Positions 32,242-38,572 of a DNA stretch of 38,572 nt are shown here, one piece after another. The position numbers and the translations under genes are program-made. Numbering within the stretch: the first letter of the stretch is position 1; every line of letters starts with the position of its first letter. Below the pieces are notes generated by a model. That model made no database searches, had not been told where the DNA came from, and worked only from the letters and a program-made list of their open reading frames with translations. Source of the stretch: Bacteroidota bacterium (GTDB lineage: Bacteria > Bacteroidota > Bacteroidia > SXHM01); the NCBI GenBank assembly GCA_947478465.1, contig CANJWH010000027.1, forward strand, positions 1-38,572, read 5' to 3'.

Positions 32242-33765
32242 ATGTCGGTTTTATTGGAAATTTTATTGGTCACTGCTTACGCCTCGTTGTTCATTTTCCT
32301 CATTGCGAAAATGAAATTCTTCGATTGCGAGGGCATCAGCCGCAGAGCCATTCAGGGAGTGTTTATTCTTAAAATTCTGTTCGGCATTCTGCTCTACCTT
32401 GTCTATACTTTTTACTATACCGACCGCAGCACGGCAGACATCTATAAATACTTTGACGACAGCAAGGTGATGTTTGATGCTTTATTTACTAAACCCCTAG
32501 ATTATTTACAAATGCTCTTCGGAATCGGAAACGATACACCTTACTTTGATGTTTATTATAATCAAATGAACCATTGGTATCGTGAATACGATAGCAATCT
32601 GTATAATGACAGCCACACAATTATCCGCTTCAATGCCATTATCCGGTTGTTCTCCATGGGCGTTTATAATGTGCATACCGTTTTTATGTGTTTCCTTTCG
32701 TTGCTTGGGTTAACGGCTATTTATAAAACATTTATTCCGGTGATGAAAGAGAAAAGTCTGCTCCTCTTTGGTGCAGTGTTTCTAATTCCCTCTGTTTTAT
32801 TCTGGGTATCTGGAGTATTGAAAGAAGGATTGCTTTTTTTCGGCTTGGGTTTTCTTGTATACTACTCACACAATATAATCCGCGGTGAGTGGAATCTGAA
32901 AAACATCTTCTGGATTTTGTTTTCCATAGCAATACTGGCATTGACTAAGTTCTATGTAGCAATTGCTGTAATTCCTGCACTGGTTGCCAATTACTGGATT
33001 GAGAAAACAGAAAATAAAAATGTGTTGCTAAAATACATTGCTTCTTACCTGCTATTATTTTCGATAGGGCTTTTCGCAACTAACTCACTGCAAGTTCTGG
33101 TTCAGAAACAGAAGGATTTTATAAACCTTGCCAATGGCGGAACCTACCTGCAACGCATCACTGTTGAAAAAACGGACACAGTTTACATTGCTTCGGTAAT
33201 GCATGACCAACTGGAAATTGACCGCAAAACAAAACAAGTAAAAATCATTAACAAGATTGATTATTGCAGAATTTGGAAAGATGGAAAACTTGGAGAAGAA
33301 ACCGAATTTGTCGGAGCTAAGAACTTTAAAGAAACAGAATATCGACTGTTGCTTGATTATGGAAAAACAGGCAGCACAATTGAAATAAAAAAACTTGAAC
33401 CTGATATCTACAGTTTTCTGAAAGCTACACCAAAAGCAATTTACAACACCTACTTCCGACCTTTTTTTTTCGAATCAGTCTCACCTTTTATTCTCATGGC
33501 AGGATTTGAAAACCTGTTTATCATTTTACTCACAATTGTTGCCATCCTATTTGCTGACAAAGAAGTATTGACCGAAAAACTGTTTTGGTTTTGCGTATTC
33601 TTTACCCTAGTAATTTTTACACTAACAGGTTTGATAACACCCGTAATAGGAGCCATTGTACGCTATAAAATTGCAGCGCTGCCGTTGCTTTTGATTGCTC
33701 TTTTTATGTTGATTGATAAAGACAAACTGACAACAAAATTTCCTTTCACCAAAAGATTTTTCTGA
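32242..33765 (+). CDS. Polytopic membrane protein, possibly GT-C-like (hypothetical)
   Basis: A 507-residue protein with about ten hydrophobic segments and one large soluble loop (about 290-390, 'KQKDFINLANGGTYLQRI' to 'KKLEPDIYSF'). The first extracytoplasmic loop after the second helix has an acidic stretch ('DRSTADIYKYFDDSKVMFD') and the last helices read 'ITPVIGAIVRYKIAALPLLLIALFML', both reminiscent of GT-C glycosyltransferases and O-antigen polymerase-type proteins. This resemblance is weak and no catalytic motif can be named. It heads a run followed by a transporter and a flippase, which makes an envelope-glycan role plausible. Its TGA overlaps the next ATG by one base. Confidence 0.6.
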   Translation: MSVLLEILLVTAYASLFIFLIAKMKFFDCEGISRRAIQGVFILKILFGILLYLVYTFYYTDRSTADIYKYFDDSKVMFDALFTKPLDYLQMLFGIGNDTPYFDVYYNQMNHWYREYDSNLYNDSHTIIRFNAIIRLFSMGVYNVHTVFMCFLSLLGLTAIYKTFIPVMKEKSLLLFGAVFLIPSVLFWVSGVLKEGLLFFGLGFLVYYSHNIIRGEWNLKNIFWILFSIAILALTKFYVAIAVIPALVANYWIEKTENKNVLLKYIASYLLLFSIGLFATNSLQVLVQKQKDFINLANGGTYLQRITVEKTDTVYIASVMHDQLEIDRKTKQVKIINKIDYCRIWKDGKLGEETEFVGAKNFKETEYRLLLDYGKTGSTIEIKKLEPDIYSFLKATPKAIYNTYFRPFFFESVSPFILMAGFENLFIILLTIVAILFADKEVLTEKLFWFCVFFTLVIFTLTGLITPVIGAIVRYKIAALPLLLIALFMLIDKDKLTTKFPFTKRFF

Positions 33766-34472
33766 TGAACTTAAACTCCAGACGCGACCTCGTTTTCATC
33801 ACCCTTGCAGGTTTCTTTATCACCAATGCTATTGTTGCTGAATTAATTGGCGGTAAACTTTTTCAGGTTGGCCCATTTGTTCAAAGCATAGGGATTATGT
33901 TATGGCCGGTTGTATTTCTTACTACCGATTTAGTGAATGAATATTATGGTCCGCAAGGTGTGCGCAGATTAACCCTACTAACCGTTTCATTGATTGGTTA
34001 TACGTTCATTTTATTGGCACTTGCAATGCTTGTAACAGCAACACCTTTATCCCCTGTTTCTGGTGAAGCATTCCAAACTGTTTTCGGTCAATCGTTATGG
34101 ATAATTATCGGAAGTATAACAGCTTTCCTGACTTCGCAATTAGTGGATGTTTCAGTTTTCTGGACACTCAGAAATAAAACGGGAAGTAAAATGATTTGGT
34201 TGCGCGCAACAGGCTCGACTGTTGTTTCACAGCTGATTGATACATTTATTGTGCAGGGAATTGCATTTGTAATTCCGGGAGTATGGACAGTTGATGAATA
34301 CCTGAAAAATGCTTCAGCAGGCTATGTTTTTAAACTCGCAGTTGCGATAGCTATAACTCCTCTTATCTATTTATTACATTGGTTGATTGACCGGTATATT
34401 GGAGAAAAAGAAAGTCACCAGATTATCCAGCACACTGCTGAAGAAGCATTACATCACAAAGTGGAAGACTAA
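33765..34472 (+). CDS. Queuosine precursor transporter (YhhQ/VUT family)
   Basis: A 235-residue membrane protein of about six helices. It shows the family landmarks 'ITNAIVAELIGGKLFQV', 'LWPVVFLTTDLVNEYYGPQGVRR' and 'TSQLVDVSVFW.LRN.TG.K..WLRATGSTVVSQLIDTF'. In Escherichia coli the family member YhhQ imports queuosine precursors (preQ0/preQ1) for tRNA modification. Translation is coupled to the previous gene through TGATG. The C-terminal tail 'KESHQIIQHTAEEALHHKVED' is polar. Confidence 0.9.
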   Translation: MNLNSRRDLVFITLAGFFITNAIVAELIGGKLFQVGPFVQSIGIMLWPVVFLTTDLVNEYYGPQGVRRLTLLTVSLIGYTFILLALAMLVTATPLSPVSGEAFQTVFGQSLWIIIGSITAFLTSQLVDVSVFWTLRNKTGSKMIWLRATGSTVVSQLIDTFIVQGIAFVIPGVWTVDEYLKNASAGYVFKLAVAIAITPLIYLLHWLIDRYIGEKESHQIIQHTAEEALHHKVED

Positions 34473-34503
34473 CTCTTTAATACTATTTTTGGCAGCCCTG
34501 CTG

Positions 34504-35943
34504 ATGCAAAAGAAATTTCTATCCAATCTTATTCTCCTTGTTTTCCTAAACCTGCTAGTAAAACCGTTCTGGATTTTTGTAGAAATAAATGTACAGAACG
34601 CAACCGGTACCGAGCAGTACGGAATGTATTTCGCTTTGCTAAACTTATCGTTGATTATCAATTTCCTGCTTGATTTTGGAATTACCAATTACAACAACAG
34701 AAACATAGCGCAAAATCATCATTTACTTCAAAAACATTTGTCAGGCATTATTCTGCTGCGCTTTGTTTTAGCTGCAGTATATTTTATTGTTGTGATGACA
34801 ATTGGGGTGATTATAGGCTATTCAAAATTTCAACTATTTGTATTAATGCTGCTTGGATTTAATCAGTTTCTTATAGCCTTTACGCAATACCTGCGCAGCA
34901 ATATTTCAGGCTTGCACCTTTTTAAAACAGACAGTTTACTATCTGTTACAGACAGACTATTAATGATTGTTATTGTCTGCGTTTTACTTTGGGGTAATTT
35001 CACTGACGAAACCTTTAAAATTGAGTGGTTTGTTTATTCTCAGACTCTGGCATATATACTAACTGCATTTATAGCATTAGCAGTAGTACTTCAAAGATCT
35101 GGCAAACTTGAACTCAATTGGAATACATCATTTTTCAGGGCAATATTAAAACATAGTTTTCCTTATGCATTATTGATTTTATTAATGTTCGTCTATACTC
35201 GCAGCGATGCAATTTTACTCGAACGCATGCTGGAAAATGGTGATCTGGAAAGCGGAATTTATGCACAGGCTTTCCGCTTGCTTGATGTAGTAAATATGTT
35301 CGGTTTTCTTTTTGCGGGTTTATTGCTACCCATTTTTTCAAAAATGCTGAAACACAAACATTCTGTAAAAGAACTAACAGGACTTTCTTTTCGTTTGCTC
35401 ATGGCTCCTGCCATAGCAATTGTTATGATATGCCTGTTTTTCAACTTTGATATAATGCAATTATTATATAAAGAGCATACTGTTGTTTCGGCAAAACTGC
35501 TTCCTGTTTTAATAGCGTCTATTATTCCAATTTGTTCGGGCTTTGTGTTTGGCACTTTGTTAACTGCACACGGAAAGTTAGATGAACTAAACCGCATTGC
35601 TATGATGGCAGTGGGAATAAATATCATCCTCAATCTTCAGCTAATACCAGACTACAAAGCTCAGGGAGCTGCTACTTCAGCATTAATCACACAAATTTTC
35701 AATGCTGTTTTCCAGATTATTATTGTCCGCAAAATATTTAAATGGGAAGTAAACCGGATGTTTATTTTAAGTCTTGCACTATTTACAGTTTTAACGTTTA
35801 CAAGTGGTTGGTTTCTATCCAACCTTGAAAACAGATTACTTGGAATTGCTGCAATGACAGCAATTTCCATAACACTTGCATTTGCCACTCGCCTTATCAG
35901 CATAAAAGGTATTTTTGCAATTCTTAAAGAAAAAGACGCTTAA
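34504..35943 (+). CDS. Oligosaccharide flippase / polysaccharide biosynthesis protein (Wzx-like, MOP superfamily)
   Basis: A 479-residue protein with 12-14 hydrophobic segments. The start ATG at 34504 ('MQKKFLSNLILLVFLNLLVKPFWIF') is preferred: it is 31 bases after the previous stop and begins with the first membrane helix, while the in-frame ATG at 34387 would overlap the transporter gene by 86 bases. Family-like features are 'GTEQYGMYFALLNLSLIINFLLDFGITNYNNR' and 'YTRSDAILLERMLENGDLESGIYAQAFRLLDV', similar to Wzx-type flippases. Expected role: moving lipid-linked glycans across the inner membrane. It is followed without a gap by the MoxR gene. Confidence 0.85.
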   Translation: MQKKFLSNLILLVFLNLLVKPFWIFVEINVQNATGTEQYGMYFALLNLSLIINFLLDFGITNYNNRNIAQNHHLLQKHLSGIILLRFVLAAVYFIVVMTIGVIIGYSKFQLFVLMLLGFNQFLIAFTQYLRSNISGLHLFKTDSLLSVTDRLLMIVIVCVLLWGNFTDETFKIEWFVYSQTLAYILTAFIALAVVLQRSGKLELNWNTSFFRAILKHSFPYALLILLMFVYTRSDAILLERMLENGDLESGIYAQAFRLLDVVNMFGFLFAGLLLPIFSKMLKHKHSVKELTGLSFRLLMAPAIAIVMICLFFNFDIMQLLYKEHTVVSAKLLPVLIASIIPICSGFVFGTLLTAHGKLDELNRIAMMAVGINIILNLQLIPDYKAQGAATSALITQIFNAVFQIIIVRKIFKWEVNRMFILSLALFTVLTFTSGWFLSNLENRLLGIAAMTAISITLAFATRLISIKGIFAILKEKDA

Positions 35944-36774
35944 ATGACATTCACCGGAACAGAAAATTACATCGCATCACGCGAATTACAGATTGCAGTA
36001 AACGCTGCGGTATTATTGGAGAAACCTTTACTGGTAAAAGGCGAACCGGGAACAGGAAAAACCTTACTGGCGCATGAAATTGCAGATGCAATGAAGAAGA
36101 AGATCATCACATGGCATATTAAATCAACAACTAAAGCGCAACAGGGATTATATGAATATGATGCTGTTTCTCGGTTGCGTGATTCTCAATTAGGTTCTGA
36201 AAAAGTACATGACATTGCAAATTATATCAAAAAAGGAAAACTTTGGGAAGCCTTTGATGCTGATGAACAAGTGGTGTTACTGATTGATGAGATTGACAAA
36301 GCAGACATAGAATTTCCGAATGATTTATTGCTTGAATTAGACAAAATGGAATTCTATTGTTATGAACTACAAAAAACAATCAAAGCTAAAAAACGTCCTA
36401 TCGTTATCATCACATCAAACAATGAAAAGGAATTACCAGATGCATTTTTGCGCAGATGCTTATTTCACTATATCCGATTCCCTGACCGCAGCCTGATGCA
36501 GCAGATTGTTGATGTCCACTATCCCGGCTTACAGGAAGAATTGGTTGACAATGCAATGAATATATTTTACCGTTTACGTGAGCTAAAAGGAATTAAAAAA
36601 CGTCCAGGCACCAGCGAACTTCTTGACTGGATAAAACTACTAACGATGGAAACCTTGCAGGAAGGAGAATTAAAAAGCGTTGATTTAAAAACAAAGTATC
36701 CTCCCCATATCAGTGCTTTACTAAAAAATGAACACGACTGGGAAACGCTTTACAATCCTAACAGAAGATATTAA
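35944..36774 (+). CDS. MoxR-family AAA+ ATPase
   Basis: A 276-residue AAA+ ATPase. Walker A is 'GEPGTGKT' (33-40), Walker B 'LLIDEID' (111-117), sensor 1 'TSN' (156-158), and 'LRRC' (168-171) carries the arginine residues. The C-terminal lid covers about 195-265 ('RPGTSELLDWIKLL'). MoxR ATPases usually assist maturation or metal insertion of partner proteins and are normally next to a von Willebrand factor A gene, which is absent here. The ATG directly follows the flippase TAA. Its stop overlaps the stop of the convergent DUF962 gene by 4 bases (TTAA). Confidence 0.9.
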   Translation: MTFTGTENYIASRELQIAVNAAVLLEKPLLVKGEPGTGKTLLAHEIADAMKKKIITWHIKSTTKAQQGLYEYDAVSRLRDSQLGSEKVHDIANYIKKGKLWEAFDADEQVVLLIDEIDKADIEFPNDLLLELDKMEFYCYELQKTIKAKKRPIVIITSNNEKELPDAFLRRCLFHYIRFPDRSLMQQIVDVHYPGLQEELVDNAMNIFYRLRELKGIKKRPGTSELLDWIKLLTMETLQEGELKSVDLKTKYPPHISALLKNEHDWETLYNPNRRY

Positions 36775-37115
36775 CCAAGTATTTCTTTTCTGGCAGCTGC
36801 CATTTTAGACGGCATCTGAAAAGTGATAATGTGCCAGAACATTACAAAATCAGAACCCAGGCTGTAAAGGGGATACTGAAAAGTAGCAGGTTTATTTTTC
36901 TCAAAAGCAAAATGACCCACCCATGCAAAACCATAACCTGCAAGGGGGATAGCTGCAAAAAACCTCCAATCCAATGTATAAAGGAAGGTAAAGAAAAGCC
37001 CAATCACTATTCCCGTGCCTATAAAATGCAGTGTTCTGCAAATAGTATCTTGATGTTCTGTCAGGTAATAAGGATAGAACGCCCAAAATGTTTTGTATTT
37101 TTTTTCAGTTGACAT
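36771..37115 (-). CDS. DUF962 / Mpo1-like membrane protein
   Basis: A 114-residue protein with about three or four hydrophobic segments. It has the conserved DUF962 signature 'YLTEHQDTICRTLHFIGTG' near the N-terminus and 'GYGFAWVGHFAFEKNKPATFQYPLYSL.SDFVMFW' in the middle. The yeast homologue Mpo1 is an Fe-dependent dioxygenase acting on 2-hydroxy fatty acids at the ER; the conserved histidines (His21, His30, about His68, about His94) could bind iron likewise. In bacteria the function is inferred only. It is probably in an operon behind the holin-like gene (20-bp gap). Confidence 0.85.
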   Translation of the reverse strand: MSTEKKYKTFWAFYPYYLTEHQDTICRTLHFIGTGIVIGLFFTFLYTLDWRFFAAIPLAGYGFAWVGHFAFEKNKPATFQYPLYSLGSDFVMFWHIITFQMPSKMAAARKEILG

Positions 37116-37135
37116 ATTGCAAGAATTTAAGTTGA

Positions 37136-37507
37136 CTAATATTTTTTAACTTTTGTTTTTGTAAGCCCTTCCAATATTGAAGTTGTAATAGATAAAATTA
37201 CACTGAAAAGAAGCGCCCACCAGAAACCATTCACATAAAAACCATCAATAAGTTTACTTGCAAGCAAAATAATTCCTGCATTAATTACGAGCAGAAATAA
37301 GCCAAGAGTAAAAATGGTAAATGGTATGGTCAGTAAAACCAAGACAGGCTTTAAAAAAGTGTTGAGAAAAGCCAGTACAATGGCAATCAGCAAAGCATTT
37401 GTAAAATTAGTAACATCAATACCCGACAACAACCAGTCGGTAAAAAAAACTGCTAATCCTGAGATAAGCAGTTTTAATAAAATCTGAGCGAGTGAACTTT
37501 TTTGCAT
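37136..37507 (-). CDS. Phage holin family protein (four-TM superfamily, DUF360-like)
   Basis: A 123-residue protein with four hydrophobic segments and family marks 'LLISGLAVFFTDWLLSGIDV', 'LLIAIVLAFLNTFLKPVLVLLTIPFTIFTLGLFLLVINAGIILLASKLI' (shown as one continuous hydrophobic run at about 37-90) and 'FWWALLFSVILSITTSILE'. Despite the name, chromosomal copies are widespread, not phage-borne, and no phage gene is nearby. The function is unknown. The ATG at 37507 lies 7 bases after a TACATTTG promoter element. Confidence 0.87.
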   Translation of the reverse strand: MQKSSLAQILLKLLISGLAVFFTDWLLSGIDVTNFTNALLIAIVLAFLNTFLKPVLVLLTIPFTIFTLGLFLLVINAGIILLASKLIDGFYVNGFWWALLFSVILSITTSILEGLTKTKVKKY

Positions 37508-37514
37508 AAGGACA

Positions 37515-37522
37515 CAAATGTA
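37515..37522 (-). promoter_or_regulatory. -7 promoter element for the holin-like / DUF962 operon
   Basis: The minus strand reads TACATTTG (exact TAnnTTTG), ending 7 bases before the ATG at 37507, again predicting a leaderless or near-leaderless message. The divergent DMT gene (ATG 37556) has only a near match, CATCTTTG at 37540-37547. Confidence 0.5.
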
Positions 37523-37555
37523 AAAACATTTTTAATCAGCATCTTTGAGCCCGTT

Positions 37556-38479
37556 ATGAGAAAAGCTTACCTGCAAATGCACGTTGCCATCTTCCTTTGG
37601 GGCTTCACGGGAATTTTAGGTCGTCTAATAGAATTACAGGAAGGTTTACTGGTTTGGTATCGCATGCTTATTACCATTGTAGCTCTGTTTGCGCTGATTA
37701 AATATAATGGCGAATACAAAAAAATAACGTGGAAAGAATTCAAAAGCGTTGGCTTTGTGGGCGCTTTGATTGCCATTCACTGGGTTACATTTTACGGAGC
37801 AATTAAATATTCAAACATCTCCATTGCACTCAGTTGTTTTTCTTCAACAGCTTTGTTCACGGCCTTTATTGAACCTTTTATGAATAAACGCAGGATCAGC
37901 AAAGCTGAAATATTCTTCGGTCTTGTAACCATTGCCGGCATTTATCTGATATTTCATTTTCAGAAATTGTATGCTACCGGAATTATTCTTGCACTTATAA
38001 GTTCTGCACTTTGCTCTGTGTTTACTATTAAGAACAAAGATTTAGTTGGCACGCACTCACCCGGAAATCTATTGTTTTATGAACTACTGAGTGGCATTGG
38101 TATCCTTACTGTGCTGATGCCTTTTTATCTATGGGCATTCCCTACAGACAGGTATTTCCCGGATGCAAGTGATTGGTTGTACTTAGCTATTTTAAGTCTT
38201 GCATGTACTGTTTTTGCGCTACGTATTTCCTACAAAGCATTACAGAAAGTTACACCATTTACCATGAACCTATCTGTGAACCTTGAACCAGTTTACGGAA
38301 TTATTCTGGCCTTCCTTGTTTTTCATGAAGAGAAAGATTTAAACGCAGGTTTTTATGCCGGGACTTCACTGATTATTCTTTCGGTGGTGGTACACTCGTT
38401 ATTCAGATTCAGGAGTGCAAGAAATGAGCGAAAACTAAAAAAAGCCTATAGCTGCTTCACTCAGTTTCTCAACCGCTAG
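37556..38479 (+). CDS. EamA/DMT-superfamily transporter (second)
   Basis: A 307-residue protein with about ten membrane segments in two EamA repeats: 'AYLQMHVAIFLWGFTGILGRLIE' at the start, 'RRISKAEIFFGLVTIAGIYLIF' at the end of repeat 1, and 'KVTPFTMNLSVNLEPVYGIILAFLVFHEEKDLNAGFYAGTSLI' at the end of repeat 2 (with the EamA 'NLEPVYG' motif). The start at ATG 37556 is chosen; an ATG at 37502 would overlap the divergent holin-like gene and adds no transmembrane sequence. It is clearly different from the other DMT protein in the window. Its last 45 bases overlap the end of mqnB on the opposite strand. Confidence 0.87.
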   Translation: MRKAYLQMHVAIFLWGFTGILGRLIELQEGLLVWYRMLITIVALFALIKYNGEYKKITWKEFKSVGFVGALIAIHWVTFYGAIKYSNISIALSCFSSTALFTAFIEPFMNKRRISKAEIFFGLVTIAGIYLIFHFQKLYATGIILALISSALCSVFTIKNKDLVGTHSPGNLLFYELLSGIGILTVLMPFYLWAFPTDRYFPDASDWLYLAILSLACTVFALRISYKALQKVTPFTMNLSVNLEPVYGIILAFLVFHEEKDLNAGFYAGTSLIILSVVVHSLFRFRSARNERKLKKAYSCFTQFLNR

Positions 38480-38572
38480 CGGGATATCCCAGTTTTTAAC
38501 ATTTCTTCTTTCTACATAATTTGAAACGGCCCGCAATTGCACAGCAGGAATTTCAAACTTATTGCAAGAGTA
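38435..38572 (-). CDS. mqnB: Futalosine hydrolase, C-terminal end (partial, runs off the window)
   Basis: The frame is open from the right edge to a TAG at 38437-38435, giving 45 C-terminal residues: 'IPAVQLRAVSNYVERRNVKNWD' followed by 'IPLAVEKLSEAAIGFF'. The 'QLRAVSNYVE.R....W.IPLA' ending is characteristic of futalosine hydrolase, a nucleosidase relative that cleaves futalosine in the alternative menaquinone pathway. A general MTA/SAH nucleosidase is less likely because of the 'RNVKNWD' stretch. The N-terminal catalytic part is outside the window. Confidence 0.75.
   Translation of the reverse strand, partial: YSCNKFEIPAVQLRAVSNYVERRNVKNWDIPLAVEKLSEAAIGFF

Noticed and set aside
37136..37507. 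Prophage remnant, because of the holin-family name
   Set aside because: Four-TM proteins of this superfamily are common chromosomal genes; no endolysin, capsid, integrase or attachment site is nearby.

Overview
The window looks like a piece of a Bacteroidota chromosome, probably from an environmental or uncultured lineage (genus not identifiable by eye). Evidence: surface proteins ending in type IX secretion system (T9SS) C-terminal signals of both kinds (a type A 'VYPNP...KRFTVIK' tail and two type B gliding-type tails ending in VTLLR/VTLVR), Bacteroidota-type promoters with the -7 element TAnnTTTG instead of a sigma70 -10 box, weak or absent Shine-Dalgarno sequences, a DUF3127 protein, and a futalosine-pathway (menaquinone) gene at the right edge. 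I see no rRNA, tRNA, CRISPR array, IS element, integrase or prophage; the content is mostly chromosomal housekeeping interleaved with very large adhesin-like genes.

Layout. 1-4727: 3' part of a giant T9SS surface protein with about 231-residue repeats, PKD domains, a CUB-like domain, a dockerin-like segment and a cohesin-like domain. 4786-8401: DinB-family protein (-), dnaB helicase (+), secreted amidotransferase-like protein (+). 8469-11706 (-): Coq4-like protein and YitT transporter in one operon; two tandem lysophospholipid acyltransferases behind a DUF3127 protein with an SSB-like tail. 11788-13638 (+): msrB and a lipoprotein DNA/RNA endonuclease. 13639-14330: a 692-bp stretch with no credible protein gene; on the minus strand it has a good promoter, boxA-like sequence, GNRA hairpins and a perfect 16-bp terminator, so I call it a candidate structured non-coding RNA of about 385 nt, the most interesting item here. 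14331-15969 (+): YbbR-like protein and coaE. 15950-16090 (-): a 46-residue membrane ORF. 16233-25844: two giant PKD proteins transcribed towards each other, with abutting stop codons.

25903-32190: mostly minus strand: DMT transporter after ribD; divergent elaA; then purL, a 45-residue membrane ORF, mtgA and a secreted hypothetical in one direction. 32242-36774 (+): a tight four-gene run of polytopic membrane protein, queuosine-precursor transporter, flippase and MoxR ATPase, which shares an overlapping divergent promoter region with purL. 36771-37507 (-): Mpo1-like DUF962 protein and a four-TM holin-superfamily protein. 37556-38479 (+): a second DMT transporter, overlapping the 3' end of futalosine hydrolase mqnB (-), which runs off the right edge.

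The genes are closely packed: several convergent pairs overlap or abut at their stops, and several promoters lie only a few bases from the start codon, suggesting short or leaderless mRNAs. All calls come from reading the sequence and from recall of protein families; no database search was run.
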